Assembly (NCBI RefSeq): GCF_021283305.1
Contig: NZ_JAJSOK010000063.1
Coordinates: 1 to 47,858 of the forward strand
Length of the DNA stretch: 47,858 nt
From: Pseudonocardia kujensis
Lineage (GTDB): Bacteria; Actinomycetota; Actinomycetes; Mycobacteriales; Pseudonocardiaceae
Reading direction: 5' to 3'
A program made the translations under genes and the position numbers. Positions 1 to 8,555 of the stretch are shown here, piece by piece (position 1 is the first letter of the stretch; every line of letters begins with the position of its first letter). The notes beneath the pieces are model-generated. The model was not told the origin of the DNA. It did not search any database and worked only from the letters and a program-made list of their open reading frames with translations.

Positions 1-488
1 ACCCACTCCAGCAGGTGCGGGTCGCCGGCGGAGTAGGGCCGGCCGACGGGTGCGACCCCGCGGACCCGGGCGTGCACCGCCTTGATCCGTTCGATCGTGG
101 CGCGGGCCTCGGCGTCGGGCCCGAAGGTCGTGGCGGCGAGGAAGTAGCTGGTGCGGGCGAGGCGGCCCCACGGGTCGCCGCGGTAGCCCGAGTGCCCCGC
201 GACCCCGGCCATCGCCAAGGGGTGCAACGACTGCAGCAGCAGCGCCCGCAGCCCGCCGACGAACATCGAGGCGTCGCCGTGCACCCGCCGGATCGGCCGG
301 TCGGCCGCGAACCAGCGGGGGCCCGGCGCGGCGTGGATCCGCGCCCGCCGGTCGGGCCCTTCGGTGCCGGCGACCTTCTGGAAGACGTCTGCGCCGAGCC
401 GCGCCCGCAGGCCCGCGACCCGGTCCGCGAGGGCGCCGGACACGTCCCTGAACCCCGGAACCTGCAGATCCACCACGCGATCCATCAT
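1..488 (-). CDS. oxygenase MpaB / DUF2236 family protein (partial, C-terminus cut by window edge)
   Basis: About 162 N-terminal residues are present and the rest lies left of base 1. The protein shows RWFAADRPIRRVHGD followed by LLLQSLHPLAMAGVAGHS and GDPWGRLARTSYFLAATTFG, the typical start of the DUF2236/MpaB (latex-clearing-protein-like) family of haem-type oxygenases. The family's H-P-A/L-M and R-T-x-x-F/Y motifs are visible. Two ATGs lie in tandem (488 and 485); the first is used here. The gene lies downstream of a TetR regulator on the same strand, a common arrangement for this family in actinobacteria, so control by that regulator is plausible. The substrate cannot be told. Confidence 0.85.
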   Translation of the reverse strand, partial: MMDRVVDLQVPGFRDVSGALADRVAGLRARLGADVFQKVAGTEGPDRRARIHAAPGPRWFAADRPIRRVHGDASMFVGGLRALLLQSLHPLAMAGVAGHSGYRGDPWGRLARTSYFLAATTFGPDAEARATIERIKAVHARVRGVAPVGRPYSAGDPHLLEW

Positions 489-812
489 GCGGCCCCGGTG
501 CGGACCCGGCCACCCGATCGCGGCGTGAGCGGCGTGAGCGACACGCCGGAGCGCCGGGTCACGCCGGCGTGGGGCCCGAGCACCGTCCCGAGCCGCACCG
601 CTGCGCCGCTCGCCGATCCGAATGCGGGCGGGGCCTTCCGCCGTGCTCTTCATGATCGCCGTCCGTGGCTCTCGGCGGCCGGAAATCGACCTTCCCGCTC
701 CGCGATCGATGATCATCGTTTCCGCCTGCCGGCGGCGTGGCCTCACGCTCGTGGGTCGGCGAGCCGCCCACCACCGGCTCCCCGACCGACGAGCCGCCCA
801 CCCCCGACCCGC
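489..812. other. intergenic region between tetR and the MpaB-family gene
   Basis: This gap of 324 bp has no convincing gene: the short reading frames here have no family signal and lie in GC-skewed shadow frames. It contains two perfect 12-bp palindromes, CACGCCGGCGTG at 560-571 and CGATGATCATCG at 707-718, the second in a local AT-rich patch. A 10-bp direct repeat GAGCCGCCCA occurs at 761 and 791, exactly 30 bp apart. It probably holds the promoter of the downstream oxygenase gene and possibly the operator of the adjacent TetR protein; no clear -10 box was recognised. Confidence 0.5.
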
Positions 813-1424
813 TCACCCCGCACCGTCGGGCAGCGGTCCGGTGAGGTAGCGCTGCACCGTCGGCCCGATCGCGGCGACCACCGCGGCGTGGTCGGCCGAG
901 GCCAACGGCTCGAGCTGCACGACGTAGCGGATCATCCCGAGCCCGATGATCTGCGTGGCGACCAGCGCCGCCCGTTCCTCGACCCGGTCCGGCGCCACCC
1001 GCCCGACGAGCGGTCCGATGACGACCCGGACGATGAACTCGCGCATCATCCGCGCCGCCGCCGGGTGCCCGGCCACGCTGCGGACCAGGGTCACCAGCGT
1101 GCCGCCCGACGCCGAGTCCCACACCTGCAGGAACGTCGCGACGATCCGCTCGCCGACCCGCTCGGGGTCCCCGGGCACGACCGTCTCGACGAGCGCGGTC
1201 GGGTCCACCGGCACGTCGAGCGACGCCGTGAAGAGCTGGGCCTTGCCGCCGAACCAGTGGTTGACCATGGCCGCGTCGACACCGGCCCGTTCCGCGATGC
1301 GCCGGACGGTGGCGCCGTCGTAGCCGCGTTCGGCGAACTCGACGCGCGCGGCCGTCAGCAGGGCGGCGCGGGTGTCCTCGCCGGACGTGCGGCGGCCGCG
1401 GCGGCGCGGTTCGCGGGTGGTCAC
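813..1424 (-). CDS. TetR/AcrR family transcriptional regulator
   Basis: This protein of 203 aa has the TetR DNA-binding helix-turn-helix near its N-terminus: AALLTAARVEFAERGYDGAT then VRRIAERAGVDAAMVNHWFG, roughly residues 17-60. The rest is a helical ligand/dimerisation domain that fits TetR_C-type folds (ARMMREFIVRVV, QIIGLGMIRYVV). The GTG at 1424 is chosen because it opens about 15 residues before the first HTH helix, as usual for the family. It is divergent from trpE, whose start is only 51-60 bp away, and lies upstream of the MpaB-family gene, the more likely regulatory target. The ligand is unknown. Confidence 0.9.
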   Translation of the reverse strand: MTTREPRRRGRRTSGEDTRAALLTAARVEFAERGYDGATVRRIAERAGVDAAMVNHWFGGKAQLFTASLDVPVDPTALVETVVPGDPERVGERIVATFLQVWDSASGGTLVTLVRSVAGHPAAARMMREFIVRVVIGPLVGRVAPDRVEERAALVATQIIGLGMIRYVVQLEPLASADHAAVVAAIGPTVQRYLTGPLPDGAG

Positions 1425-1475
1425 GGGCCCATCTTCACCCGCCCCGTCTTCATCCCTCCCACCCGGCGCGGGAGA

Positions 1476-3071
1476 ATGAGCCCCGTGACCGCAGCCACCA
1501 CGCGCCCCACCGCACCTCCCGCCGCGCTGGGAGCGGTCAGCCCCACGCGTGAGGAGTTCCGCGCGCTGGCCGAGAACCACCGGGTGATCCCGGTGACCCG
1601 CCGGCTGCTGGCCGACGACGAGTCGCCGGTCGGGGTCTACCGCAAGCTCGCCGCGCCGGAGGGCCGGGTCCGCCCCGGCACCTTCCTCTTCGAGTCCGCG
1701 GAGAACGGGCGGTCCTGGTCGCGCTGGTCCTTCGTCGGCGCCCGCTCCGCCGCCTCGCTGACCACGGTCGACGGGCGGATCCGCTGGACCGGCGAGGTCC
1801 CCGACCACCTGCCGACCGAGGGCGACGTGCTGGCGGCGGTGCGCGGCGTCGTCGAGGAGCTGCACAGCGAGCCCCTGCCGGGCATGCCGCCGCTCACCGG
1901 CGGGCTCGTCGGGTACATGGGCTACGACATCGTCCGCCGGATCGAGCGGATCGGCAGCGAGGAGAACCCGCCGGTCGACGACCTGCGGCTGCCCGAGCTG
2001 GTCCTGCTGCTGGCCACCGACCTCGCCGCCGTGGACCACCACGAGGGCACCATCACGCTGATCGCCAACGCGATCAACTGGGACGACTCGGACGAGCGCG
2101 TCGACGAGGCCTACGACGACGCGGTGGCCCGGCTCGACCGGATGACCGGCGAGCTCACGGCGCCCGCACCGTCGACCGTCGCGGTGTTCGAGGCGGTGCC
2201 CCCGCAGTTCGAGCGCAAGCGCACCCAGGCCGAGCACTTCGCCGCCGTCGAGGTGGCGAAGGAGCAGATCCGCGCGGGGGAGTGCTTCCAGATCGTGGTC
2301 TCCCAGCGCTTCGAGATGGACTGCGCGGCCGACCCGCTCGACGTCTACCGGGTGCTGCGCACCACCAACCCCAGCCCGTACATGTACCTGCTGAACCTCG
2401 AGGACGCGTCGGGCGGCAGCCCGTTCACGATCGTCGGCTCGAGCCCGGAGGCGCTGGTCACGGTGGCCGACCGGCAGGCCACCACGCACCCGATCGCCGG
2501 GACGCGCTGGCGCGGCGCCACCGAGGAGGAGGACGAGCTGCTGGAGAAGGACCTCCGGCACGACGAGAAGGAGCGCTCCGAGCACGTCATGCTCGTCGAC
2601 CTGGGCCGCAACGACCTCGGTCGGGTCTGCGAGCCGGGCACGGTGAAGGTGCGCAACTTCTTCTCCGTGGAGCGCTACAGCCACGTCATGCACCTGGTCT
2701 CGACGGTCACCGGCACGCTGCGGGAGGACCGCAACGCCGTCGACGCGGTGCTGTCCTGCTTCCCGGCCGGCACCCTGTCCGGTGCGCCGAAGGTCCGGGC
2801 CATGCAGGTGATCGACGAGCTGGAGCCCACCCGCCGCGGGCTGTACGGCGGGATCGTCGGCTACCTCGACTTCGCCGGCAACGCCGACACCGCGATCGCG
2901 ATCCGGACCGCGCTGATCCGCGACGGCCGGGCGTACGTGCAGGCGGGCGGCGGGATCGTCGCCGACTCGGACCCGCAGGCCGAGGACACCGAGAGCCTCA
3001 ACAAGGCCCGGGCGGTGCTCTCCGCGGTCGCGACCGCGGCGACCCTCGGCCGTCCGGCAGGGCATGCCTGA
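1476..3071 (+). CDS. trpE: anthranilate synthase component I
   Basis: It makes anthranilate from chorismate and an amino group, the first step of tryptophan synthesis, together with a TrpG glutaminase that is not in this window. At 531 aa it has the normal TrpE length. The LFES feedback motif lies near residue 70 (tryptophan binding), GECFQIVVSQRF near 268, and the chorismate-binding core DLGRNDLGRVC near 373, CFPAGTLSGAPK near 428 and GGGIVADSD near 490. ATG 1476 has a Shine-Dalgarno-like GGGAG only one base upstream, so the in-frame GTG at 1485, ten bases from GGGAG, may be the true start. No Trp-rich leader peptide or attenuator was seen in the short upstream gap. It overlaps the next gene by 8 nt. 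Confidence 0.97.
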   Translation: MSPVTAATTRPTAPPAALGAVSPTREEFRALAENHRVIPVTRRLLADDESPVGVYRKLAAPEGRVRPGTFLFESAENGRSWSRWSFVGARSAASLTTVDGRIRWTGEVPDHLPTEGDVLAAVRGVVEELHSEPLPGMPPLTGGLVGYMGYDIVRRIERIGSEENPPVDDLRLPELVLLLATDLAAVDHHEGTITLIANAINWDDSDERVDEAYDDAVARLDRMTGELTAPAPSTVAVFEAVPPQFERKRTQAEHFAAVEVAKEQIRAGECFQIVVSQRFEMDCAADPLDVYRVLRTTNPSPYMYLLNLEDASGGSPFTIVGSSPEALVTVADRQATTHPIAGTRWRGATEEEDELLEKDLRHDEKERSEHVMLVDLGRNDLGRVCEPGTVKVRNFFSVERYSHVMHLVSTVTGTLREDRNAVDAVLSCFPAGTLSGAPKVRAMQVIDELEPTRRGLYGGIVGYLDFAGNADTAIAIRTALIRDGRAYVQAGGGIVADSDPQAEDTESLNKARAVLSAVATAATLGRPAGHA

Positions 3072-3741
3072 CCCGGCCCCGCCCGCCCGTAGCGCCCGGC
3101 TGTTCCTCCTGACGGCCACGCTGCTGCTGCTCGGCGCGCTCGGCCTGTGGGGGACCACCCGGCTCGCCTGGGCGTCCACGCAGGTCGAGGTGGCCGGGCA
3201 CGGCGCGACGGGGGCCGTTCCGATCGCCGCGACCGGTGCGCAGATCGCGCCGGCGCTGATCGGGCTGGCCGCCCTCGCGGTCGCGGCGGTGGCCGCGGCG
3301 ATCGCGGTGTCGGGCGTCGTGCGGCGGATCCTGGGGGGCATCGTGGTGCTGGCCGGCGGGTACGGCGCCGCTGCGGCCGCGTCCGGCTGGCTGCGCCCGC
3401 CGACCGCGGCGGAGCTGCCCGCACTGGTGGGCAGCGCGGCGGCGGGGACCACGACGGCACCCGGCGCCGCCGTGGCGACCACGGCCGCGCCGGTGCTCGG
3501 GGTGCTCGGTGGGCTGCTGGTCGTCGCCGGGGGAGTGGTGCTGGTGGCGGCCGACCGGCGGCTCCCGCGCATGGGGGCGCGGTACGACGCCCCGGGTGCG
3601 CCGCGCCGCCCGGCCGACCCCGAGCGGGCGGCCTGGGACGAGCTCGACTCGGGTGTCGACCCGACCACCGAGGGGGCGTTCGCGCGGGAGCGTGGGCCGG
3701 ACGGCGGCCCCCGCCCCGGTCGTCCGGACGGTACGGAATAG
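3064..3741 (+). CDS. Trp-operon-associated membrane protein (TIGR02234 / Trp_oprn_chp family)
   Basis: This integral membrane protein of 225 aa has unknown function and occurs inside actinobacterial trp operons; M. tuberculosis Rv1610 sits at the same place between trpE and trpC. Predicted membrane segments are near residues 11-29 (LFLLTATLLLLGALGLWG), 60-82, 90-110 and 146-166, with a polar arginine/aspartate-rich tail after about residue 170. The characteristic W of the first helix end (LGLWGTTRLAW) is present. Its ATG overlaps the trpE stop (8 nt), showing translational coupling. The family assignment rests on context and topology; no biochemical role is claimed. Confidence 0.88.
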   Translation: MPDPAPPARSARLFLLTATLLLLGALGLWGTTRLAWASTQVEVAGHGATGAVPIAATGAQIAPALIGLAALAVAAVAAAIAVSGVVRRILGGIVVLAGGYGAAAAASGWLRPPTAAELPALVGSAAAGTTTAPGAAVATTAAPVLGVLGGLLVVAGGVVLVAADRRLPRMGARYDAPGAPRRPADPERAAWDELDSGVDPTTEGAFARERGPDGGPRPGRPDGTE

Positions 3742-3790
3742 CATGGTCGGAACGCCTGGTAGGCCCGAACCCGGAAGGGGAGTGCGCCCC

Positions 3791-4636
3791 GTGGGCGAGC
3801 ACGGTGAGGTGAGTGCCGGAGTCCGGCCCAGCGTCCTGGACTCCATCGTGGAGGGTGTCCGGGAGGACCTCGCGGCCCGGGAGGCCGCGGTGGACTTCGC
3901 GGAGATCAAACGGCGGGCCGCCGCGGCGGCGCCGCCGAAGGACGTCATGGCCGCGCTGAACGAGCCCGGTGTCGGCGTCATCGCCGAGGTGAAGCGGCGC
4001 AGCCCGTCGAAGGGCGCGCTGGCGACGATCCCGGACCCGGCCGTCCTGGCCGAGTCCTACGCCGAGAACGGCGCGCGGGTGATCAGCGTGCTCACCGAGC
4101 AGCGCCGGTTCGGTGGCAGCCTCGACGACCTGGCCGCCGTGCGTGCCGCCGTCGACGTGTGCGTGCTGCGCAAGGACTTCGTCGTCACCCCGTACCAGGT
4201 GCACGAGGCGCGGGCCTACGGCGCGGACCTGGTGCTGCTGATCGTGGCGGCGCTGGAGCAGCCGGTCCTGGAGTCGCTGCTCGACCGGGTGGAGTCCCTC
4301 GGGATGACCGCGCTGGTCGAGGTGCACACCGAGGAGGAGGCCGACCGCGCGCTCGAGGCCGGCGCGAAGGTCATCGGTGTCAACGCGCGGGACCTCAAGA
4401 CCCTCGAGGTCGACCTGAGCATCTTCGGGCGGCTGGCTCCCGGGCTGCCCAACGACGTGCTGCGCGTGGCCGAGTCCGGCGTGCGCGGCCCCGGGGACCT
4501 GCTCACCTACGCGGGCTGGGGCGCCGACGCCGTGCTCGTCGGCGAGGGCCTCGTGACCAGCGGGGATCCGGGCGCGGCCGTGCGGGCCCTGGTGGCTGCG
4601 GGCTTCCACCCGTCGTGCAGCAGAATGGTGCGGTGA
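3791..4636 (+). CDS. trpC: indole-3-glycerol-phosphate synthase
   Basis: It closes the indole ring, converting CdRP to indole-3-glycerol phosphate. The protein has 281 aa and the (beta/alpha)8 barrel motifs in order: IAEVKRRSPSKG near residue 62 (catalytic lysine), LRKDFVV near 125, LVEVHTEEE near 177, VIGVNARDLKTL near 197 and VAESGVRG near 226. GTG 3791 is preferred because GGAAGGGGAG lies 8 nt upstream; an in-frame ATG at 3743 and a GTG at 3809 also exist. The stop overlaps the trpB start (GTGA). It is a single-function protein with no TrpF domain fused. Confidence 0.96.
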   Translation: MGEHGEVSAGVRPSVLDSIVEGVREDLAAREAAVDFAEIKRRAAAAAPPKDVMAALNEPGVGVIAEVKRRSPSKGALATIPDPAVLAESYAENGARVISVLTEQRRFGGSLDDLAAVRAAVDVCVLRKDFVVTPYQVHEARAYGADLVLLIVAALEQPVLESLLDRVESLGMTALVEVHTEEEADRALEAGAKVIGVNARDLKTLEVDLSIFGRLAPGLPNDVLRVAESGVRGPGDLLTYAGWGADAVLVGEGLVTSGDPGAAVRALVAAGFHPSCSRMVR

Positions 4637-6003
4637 GTTCCTCCACCAGCGTCCGGGCGAGCAGCCAGGTCACGGCCAGTCAGGGCATCGAGACCCCGTC
4701 GGGCCACGAGCCCGACGAGCGCGGCCACTTCGGCCGCTTCGGCGGCCGATGGGTGCCGGAGGCGCTGGTCGCCGCGCTCGACGAGCTGGAGACGGCCTAC
4801 GAGAAGGCCCGGCACGACCCGGAGTTCCTCGCCGAGCTGGACCGGCTGCACCGTGACTACACCGGGCGGCCGTCCCCGCTGACGGACGTGCCGAAGCTGT
4901 CGCAGCACGCCGGCGGCGCCCGGATCCTGCTCAAGCGCGAGGACCTGAACCACACCGGGTCCCACAAGATCAACAACGTGCTGGGTCAGGCGCTGCTCAC
5001 CAAGCGGATGGGCAAGAAGCGGGTCATCGCGGAGACCGGGGCGGGCCAGCACGGCGTCGCCACGGCCACCGCGTGCGCCCTGCTCGACCTCGAGTGCGTC
5101 GTCTACATGGGCGAGGTCGACACCCGGCGGCAGGCGCTCAACGTCGCCCGGATGCGGTTGCTCGGCGCCACCGTGATCCCGGTGAAGACCGGCTCGCGCA
5201 CCCTGAAGGACGCGATCAACGAGGCGCTGCGGGACTGGGTCACCAACGTCGACAGCACCCACTACCTGCTCGGCACGGTCGCCGGCCCGCACCCGTTCCC
5301 GCAGATGGTGCGGGACTTCCACCGGGTGATCGGGCTCGAGGCGCGGGCCCAGGTGCTCGAGCGCACCGGCCGGCTGCCCACGGCGATCGCCGCCTGCGTC
5401 GGCGGCGGGTCGAACGCGATCGGCATCTTCCACGCCTTCCTCGACGACCCGGGCGTCCGGCTCGTCGGGTTCGAACCCGGTGGCGACGGCGTCGAGACCG
5501 GCCGGCACGGGGCCACCCTGTCCGAGGGCTCGCCGGGCGCGCTGCACGGCGCCTTCTCGTACCTGCTGCAGGACGAGGACGGGCAGACCGCCGAGTCGTA
5601 CTCGATCTCCGCGGGGCTGGACTACCCGGGCGTCGGGCCGGAGCACGCGCTGCTCAAGGACCTCGGCCGCGCCGAGTACCAGCCGGTCACCGACGCCGAG
5701 GCCATGGACGCGTTCGCGCTGCTCTGTCGCACCGAGGGGATCATCCCGGCCATCGAGTCGGCGCACGCCGTGGCGGGTGCGCTGCGGCTGGGCAAGGAGC
5801 TGGGACCCGACGCGGTGATCCTGGTGAACCTCTCGGGCCGGGGCGACAAGGACGTCGACACCGCCGCCAAGTGGTTCGGGATGATCGGGCAGGACGAGAG
5901 CGCCGAGGCGGCCGACGGCACGGCCATCGCCGAGGGCGCCACGCAGCAGCGGTCGGGGTCGTTCGCCGACCCGGGCAGCGAGACCGAGGGGATCCAGGCG
6001 TGA
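4633..6003 (+). CDS. trpB: tryptophan synthase beta subunit
   Basis: This PLP enzyme joins indole with serine to give tryptophan in the alpha2beta2 complex with TrpA. The 456-aa protein has HFGRFGGRWVPEAL near residue 33, the PLP lysine in NHTGSHKINN near 112, ETGAGQHGVATA near 135 and the phosphate loop GGGSNAIG near 257. The C-terminus carries an acidic, low-complexity extension of about 35 residues after the conserved SGRGDKDVDT, so the protein is a little longer than usual. GTG 4633 overlaps the trpC stop by 4 nt, and no better start lies before the conserved region; the leader ahead of HFGRFGG is about 30 residues. Confidence 0.97.
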   Translation: MSSSTSVRASSQVTASQGIETPSGHEPDERGHFGRFGGRWVPEALVAALDELETAYEKARHDPEFLAELDRLHRDYTGRPSPLTDVPKLSQHAGGARILLKREDLNHTGSHKINNVLGQALLTKRMGKKRVIAETGAGQHGVATATACALLDLECVVYMGEVDTRRQALNVARMRLLGATVIPVKTGSRTLKDAINEALRDWVTNVDSTHYLLGTVAGPHPFPQMVRDFHRVIGLEARAQVLERTGRLPTAIAACVGGGSNAIGIFHAFLDDPGVRLVGFEPGGDGVETGRHGATLSEGSPGALHGAFSYLLQDEDGQTAESYSISAGLDYPGVGPEHALLKDLGRAEYQPVTDAEAMDAFALLCRTEGIIPAIESAHAVAGALRLGKELGPDAVILVNLSGRGDKDVDTAAKWFGMIGQDESAEAADGTAIAEGATQQRSGSFADPGSETEGIQA

Positions 6004-6827
6004 GCGAGCGTGCGAGCGGACCGTCCACGCGGAGCGTCGCGGACGTGTTCGCACGGTGCCGGGCCGAGGGCCGCGGCGCCCTGGTCGGCTACCTGCCCGC
6101 CGGCTACCCGACCGTCGACGGGGCCGTCGAGCTGCTGACCGCGATGAGCGAGGGCGGGTGCGACCTGCTCGAAGTCGGCGTGCCGTACTCGGACCCGGTC
6201 ATGGACGGGCCCACCATCCAGGCCGCCGCGGACACGGCGCTGCGCAACGGGTTCCGGCTGCGGGACGTGTTCGGCACGATCGAGCGCGTCTCCGCCGCGG
6301 GCGGCAACTGCTTGGTGATGACCTACTTCAACCCGGTGCTGCGCTACGGGGTGGACCGCTTCGCCGCGGACCTCGCGGCCGCGGGCGGCCTCGGGCTGAT
6401 CACGCCGGACCTGATCCCGGACGAGGCCGACGACTGGTTCGCCGCCTCGGACAAGTACGGGCTGTCGCGGACCTTCCTGGTGTCGCCCTCGTCCACGGAC
6501 GAACGGATCGCCTCGACGACCGCCGCCTCCAGCGGCTTCGTGTACGCCACCTCGATCATGGGCGTGACGGGTGCGCGGGACTCGGTGAACGCCGCCGCCG
6601 GCGAGATCGTCGGCCGGACCCGGCCGCACACCTCGCTGCCGATCGGCGTCGGGCTCGGGGTGCGCAGCGGCGACCAGGCCGCGGAGATCGCCGGGTTCGC
6701 CGACGGGGTCATCGTCGGTTCGGCGTTCGTGAGCGCCGCGGAGCAGGGCGGGCCCGACGCGGTCCGCGCCCTGGCCAGGGAGCTCGCCGCCGGGGTGGCC
6801 CGGGCGGGCCTGCCGCAGCCGGCCTGA
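6000..6827 (+). CDS. trpA: tryptophan synthase alpha subunit
   Basis: It cleaves indole-3-glycerol phosphate to indole and glyceraldehyde-3-phosphate and channels indole to TrpB. This is a TIM barrel of 275 aa with the catalytic glutamate in LLEVGVPYSDPVMDGPTIQ near residue 58 and the catalytic aspartate in ITPDLIPDEA near 136. The phosphate-binding loops GVTGARDS and GLGVRSGDQA are also visible. GTG 6000 overlaps the trpB stop by 4 nt. It is the last gene of the trp set; a short hairpin straddles its stop codon, and a separate leaderless promoter precedes the next gene, lgt. Confidence 0.97.
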   Translation: MSERASGPSTRSVADVFARCRAEGRGALVGYLPAGYPTVDGAVELLTAMSEGGCDLLEVGVPYSDPVMDGPTIQAAADTALRNGFRLRDVFGTIERVSAAGGNCLVMTYFNPVLRYGVDRFAADLAAAGGLGLITPDLIPDEADDWFAASDKYGLSRTFLVSPSSTDERIASTTAASSGFVYATSIMGVTGARDSVNAAAGEIVGRTRPHTSLPIGVGLGVRSGDQAAEIAGFADGVIVGSAFVSAAEQGGPDAVRALARELAAGVARAGLPQPA

Positions 6828-6840
6828 CCCGGACGGGTCA
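6825..6840 (+). terminator. weak hairpin at the trpA stop
   Basis: TGACCCG-GA-CGGGTCA is a 7-bp inverted repeat that includes the trpA stop codon. The loop is only two bases and there is no T-run after it. It may attenuate read-through from trp into lgt, but could be chance in such GC-rich DNA. Confidence 0.25.
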
Positions 6841-6882
6841 CGACCGGGGAGGTGGGGCGGCCGGGGCCGAGCCCGCCCGCGC

Positions 6883-6888
6883 TACGGT
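6883..6888 (+). promoter_or_regulatory. -10 box of lgt (leaderless)
   Basis: TACGGT ends 6 nt before the GTG start of lgt, so transcription is predicted to begin at the start codon. It gives lgt its own promoter downstream of trpA. No clear -35 was recognised. Confidence 0.5.
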
Positions 6889-6894
6889 GGCGGC

Positions 6895-7869
6895 GTGAGC
6901 GCCTTCGCGAGCAGCACCGTGCTGGCCTACCTCCCCAGCCCGGACCGCGGCGTCTGGCATCTCGGGCCGATCCCCATCCGGGCGTACGCGCTCTGCATCA
7001 TCGCCGGGATCGTCGTCGCGATCTGGTGGGGCGAGAAGCGGTTCGTCGCCCGCGGCGGCCCGGCCGGCACGGTCGTCGACGTCGCCGTGTGGGCGGTGCC
7101 GTTCGGGCTGGTCGGGGGCCGGCTCTACCACGTCGCGACCGACTGGCGGACCTACTTCGGCCCCGGTGGCGTGCCGCTCAACGCGCTCAAGATCTGGGAG
7201 GGCGGCCTCGGCATCTGGGGCGCGATCGCGCTCGGCGCGGTCGGCGCGTGGATCGGCTGCCGGCGGCGCGGCATCCCGCTGCCCTTCTTCGCCGACGCCG
7301 TGGCGCCGGGCATCGTCGTCGCGCAGGCGATCGGCCGGCTCGGCAACTACTTCAACCAGGAGCTCTACGGCGCTCCGACGACGCTGCCCTGGGGCCTGGA
7401 GATCTACGAGCGCGTCGACCCGGCCACCGGCGCGTCGGACCCGCTGGGCGGCGTGGCCGTCGACACCGCGAACCCGATCGCGATCGTCCAGCCCACGTTC
7501 CTCTACGAGCTGATCTGGAACCTGGTCGTCGCGGCGGTGATCGTCGGGGCGGACCGGCGCTTCCGGCTCGGCCACGGCCGCGTCTTCGCGCTCTACGTCG
7601 CCGGCTACACGCTCGGCCGGTTCTTCATCGAGCTCATGCGCACGGACCCGGCCACCCGCGTCTTCGGCGACATCCGGATCAACGTCGTCGTCTCCGCCCT
7701 GGTGTTCGTGCTCGCGGTGCTCTACGTCGCGCTGGTCCGCAAGCCGCGCGAGGTGCTGCCCCCCGAGGTCGTGCACCCCGACGGCGTGCCGGAGGACCCT
7801 GCCGGGGACCGAGACGGTGCGCGCGACCCGGAGGTGGGTTCCGGCCGGGCGGGCGACCGCACGCCATGA
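6895..7869 (+). CDS. lgt: prolipoprotein diacylglyceryl transferase
   Basis: This membrane enzyme moves diacylglycerol from phosphatidylglycerol to the lipobox cysteine of prelipoproteins, the first step of lipoprotein maturation. The 324-aa protein has about seven membrane segments and the Lgt signature IGRLGNYFNQELYG near residues 146-159, preceded by GLVGGRLYHV and WEGGLGIWGA. The last 45 residues are a charged, proline-rich cytoplasmic tail, as in other actinobacteria. The GTG start is preceded by a leaderless -10. The following gene starts inside its stop codon (ATGA). The order trpA-lgt is conserved with M. tuberculosis (Rv1613-Rv1614). Confidence 0.97.
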   Translation: MSAFASSTVLAYLPSPDRGVWHLGPIPIRAYALCIIAGIVVAIWWGEKRFVARGGPAGTVVDVAVWAVPFGLVGGRLYHVATDWRTYFGPGGVPLNALKIWEGGLGIWGAIALGAVGAWIGCRRRGIPLPFFADAVAPGIVVAQAIGRLGNYFNQELYGAPTTLPWGLEIYERVDPATGASDPLGGVAVDTANPIAIVQPTFLYELIWNLVVAAVIVGADRRFRLGHGRVFALYVAGYTLGRFFIELMRTDPATRVFGDIRINVVVSALVFVLAVLYVALVRKPREVLPPEVVHPDGVPEDPAGDRDGARDPEVGSGRAGDRTP

Positions 7870-8516
7870 CCACGTCGGTGACGCGGTTCGAGGGGTTCGG
7901 CGACGGCGCCGTCGAGTTCTACGACGGCCTGCTGGCCGACAACAGCAAGGCGTACTGGACCGACCAGCGCGAGGTGTACGAGACGCACGTCCGCGCGCCG
8001 ATGACGGCCCTGCTCGGCGAGCTGGAGGGGGAGTTCGGGCCGGGCAAGATCTTCCGCCCGTACCGCGACGTCCGGTTCGCGAAGGACAAGTCGCCCTACA
8101 AGACCCACTGCGGCGGGTTCGCCCCGCCCTTCTACGTCCAGGTCGGGCCGGACGGGCTGCTCGCGGCCGCGGGCTACTACGGCATGGCGCCCGACCAGGT
8201 CGCCCGGTACCGCACCGCGGTCGACGACGAGCGTCGCGGCGAGGAGCTGCGCCGCATCCTGGCGGCCGCGGAGAAGGCCGGGCTGACGGTGGGCGGGGAG
8301 CAGCTGCGCACGCGGCCGAAGGGCACCGACCCGGACCACCCGCGGCTGGACCTGCTGCGGCACAAGGGCCTGATGGTCGCCCGCCGGTGGTCGCCGGACG
8401 ACGCCCTGCACGAGCGGACCTGCCTCGACCGCGTCCGCCGCACGTGGCGGGCCGGGCGGCCGCTCGCGGAGTGGCTGGCCGACCACGTGGGCCCGAGCGA
8501 GCAACCCCGCCGCTAG
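7866..8516 (+). CDS. DUF2461 (TIGR02453) family protein
   Basis: This soluble protein of 216 aa has unknown function. It shows the family's hallmark order: FYDGLLADNSKAYWTDQRE near residue 19, FRPYRDVRFAKDKSPYKTH near 63, and a central glycine-rich YYGMAPDQVARYR. Such proteins are widespread in bacteria and have no established activity. Its ATG overlaps the lgt stop by 4 nt, so it should be translated from the lgt mRNA. It ends facing the VanZ-like gene across a repeat-filled junction. Confidence 0.85.
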   Translation: MTTSVTRFEGFGDGAVEFYDGLLADNSKAYWTDQREVYETHVRAPMTALLGELEGEFGPGKIFRPYRDVRFAKDKSPYKTHCGGFAPPFYVQVGPDGLLAAAGYYGMAPDQVARYRTAVDDERRGEELRRILAAAEKAGLTVGGEQLRTRPKGTDPDHPRLDLLRHKGLMVARRWSPDDALHERTCLDRVRRTWRAGRPLAEWLADHVGPSEQPRR

Positions 8517-8555
8517 CGAAGGGGCTCCCCGACGCGCTCGGGGCGGCTCCAGCGC

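Noticed and set aside
761..800. Direct repeat GAGCCGCCCA 30 bp apart as a mobile-element target duplication or CRISPR start
   Set aside because: Only two short copies in GC-rich sequence, and no element between them.
15..1475. Plus-strand extension of TrpE by nearly 490 residues
   Set aside because: The sequence is low-complexity Arg/Pro/Gly typical of GC-rich shadow frames; recognisable MpaB and TetR genes occupy the other strand.
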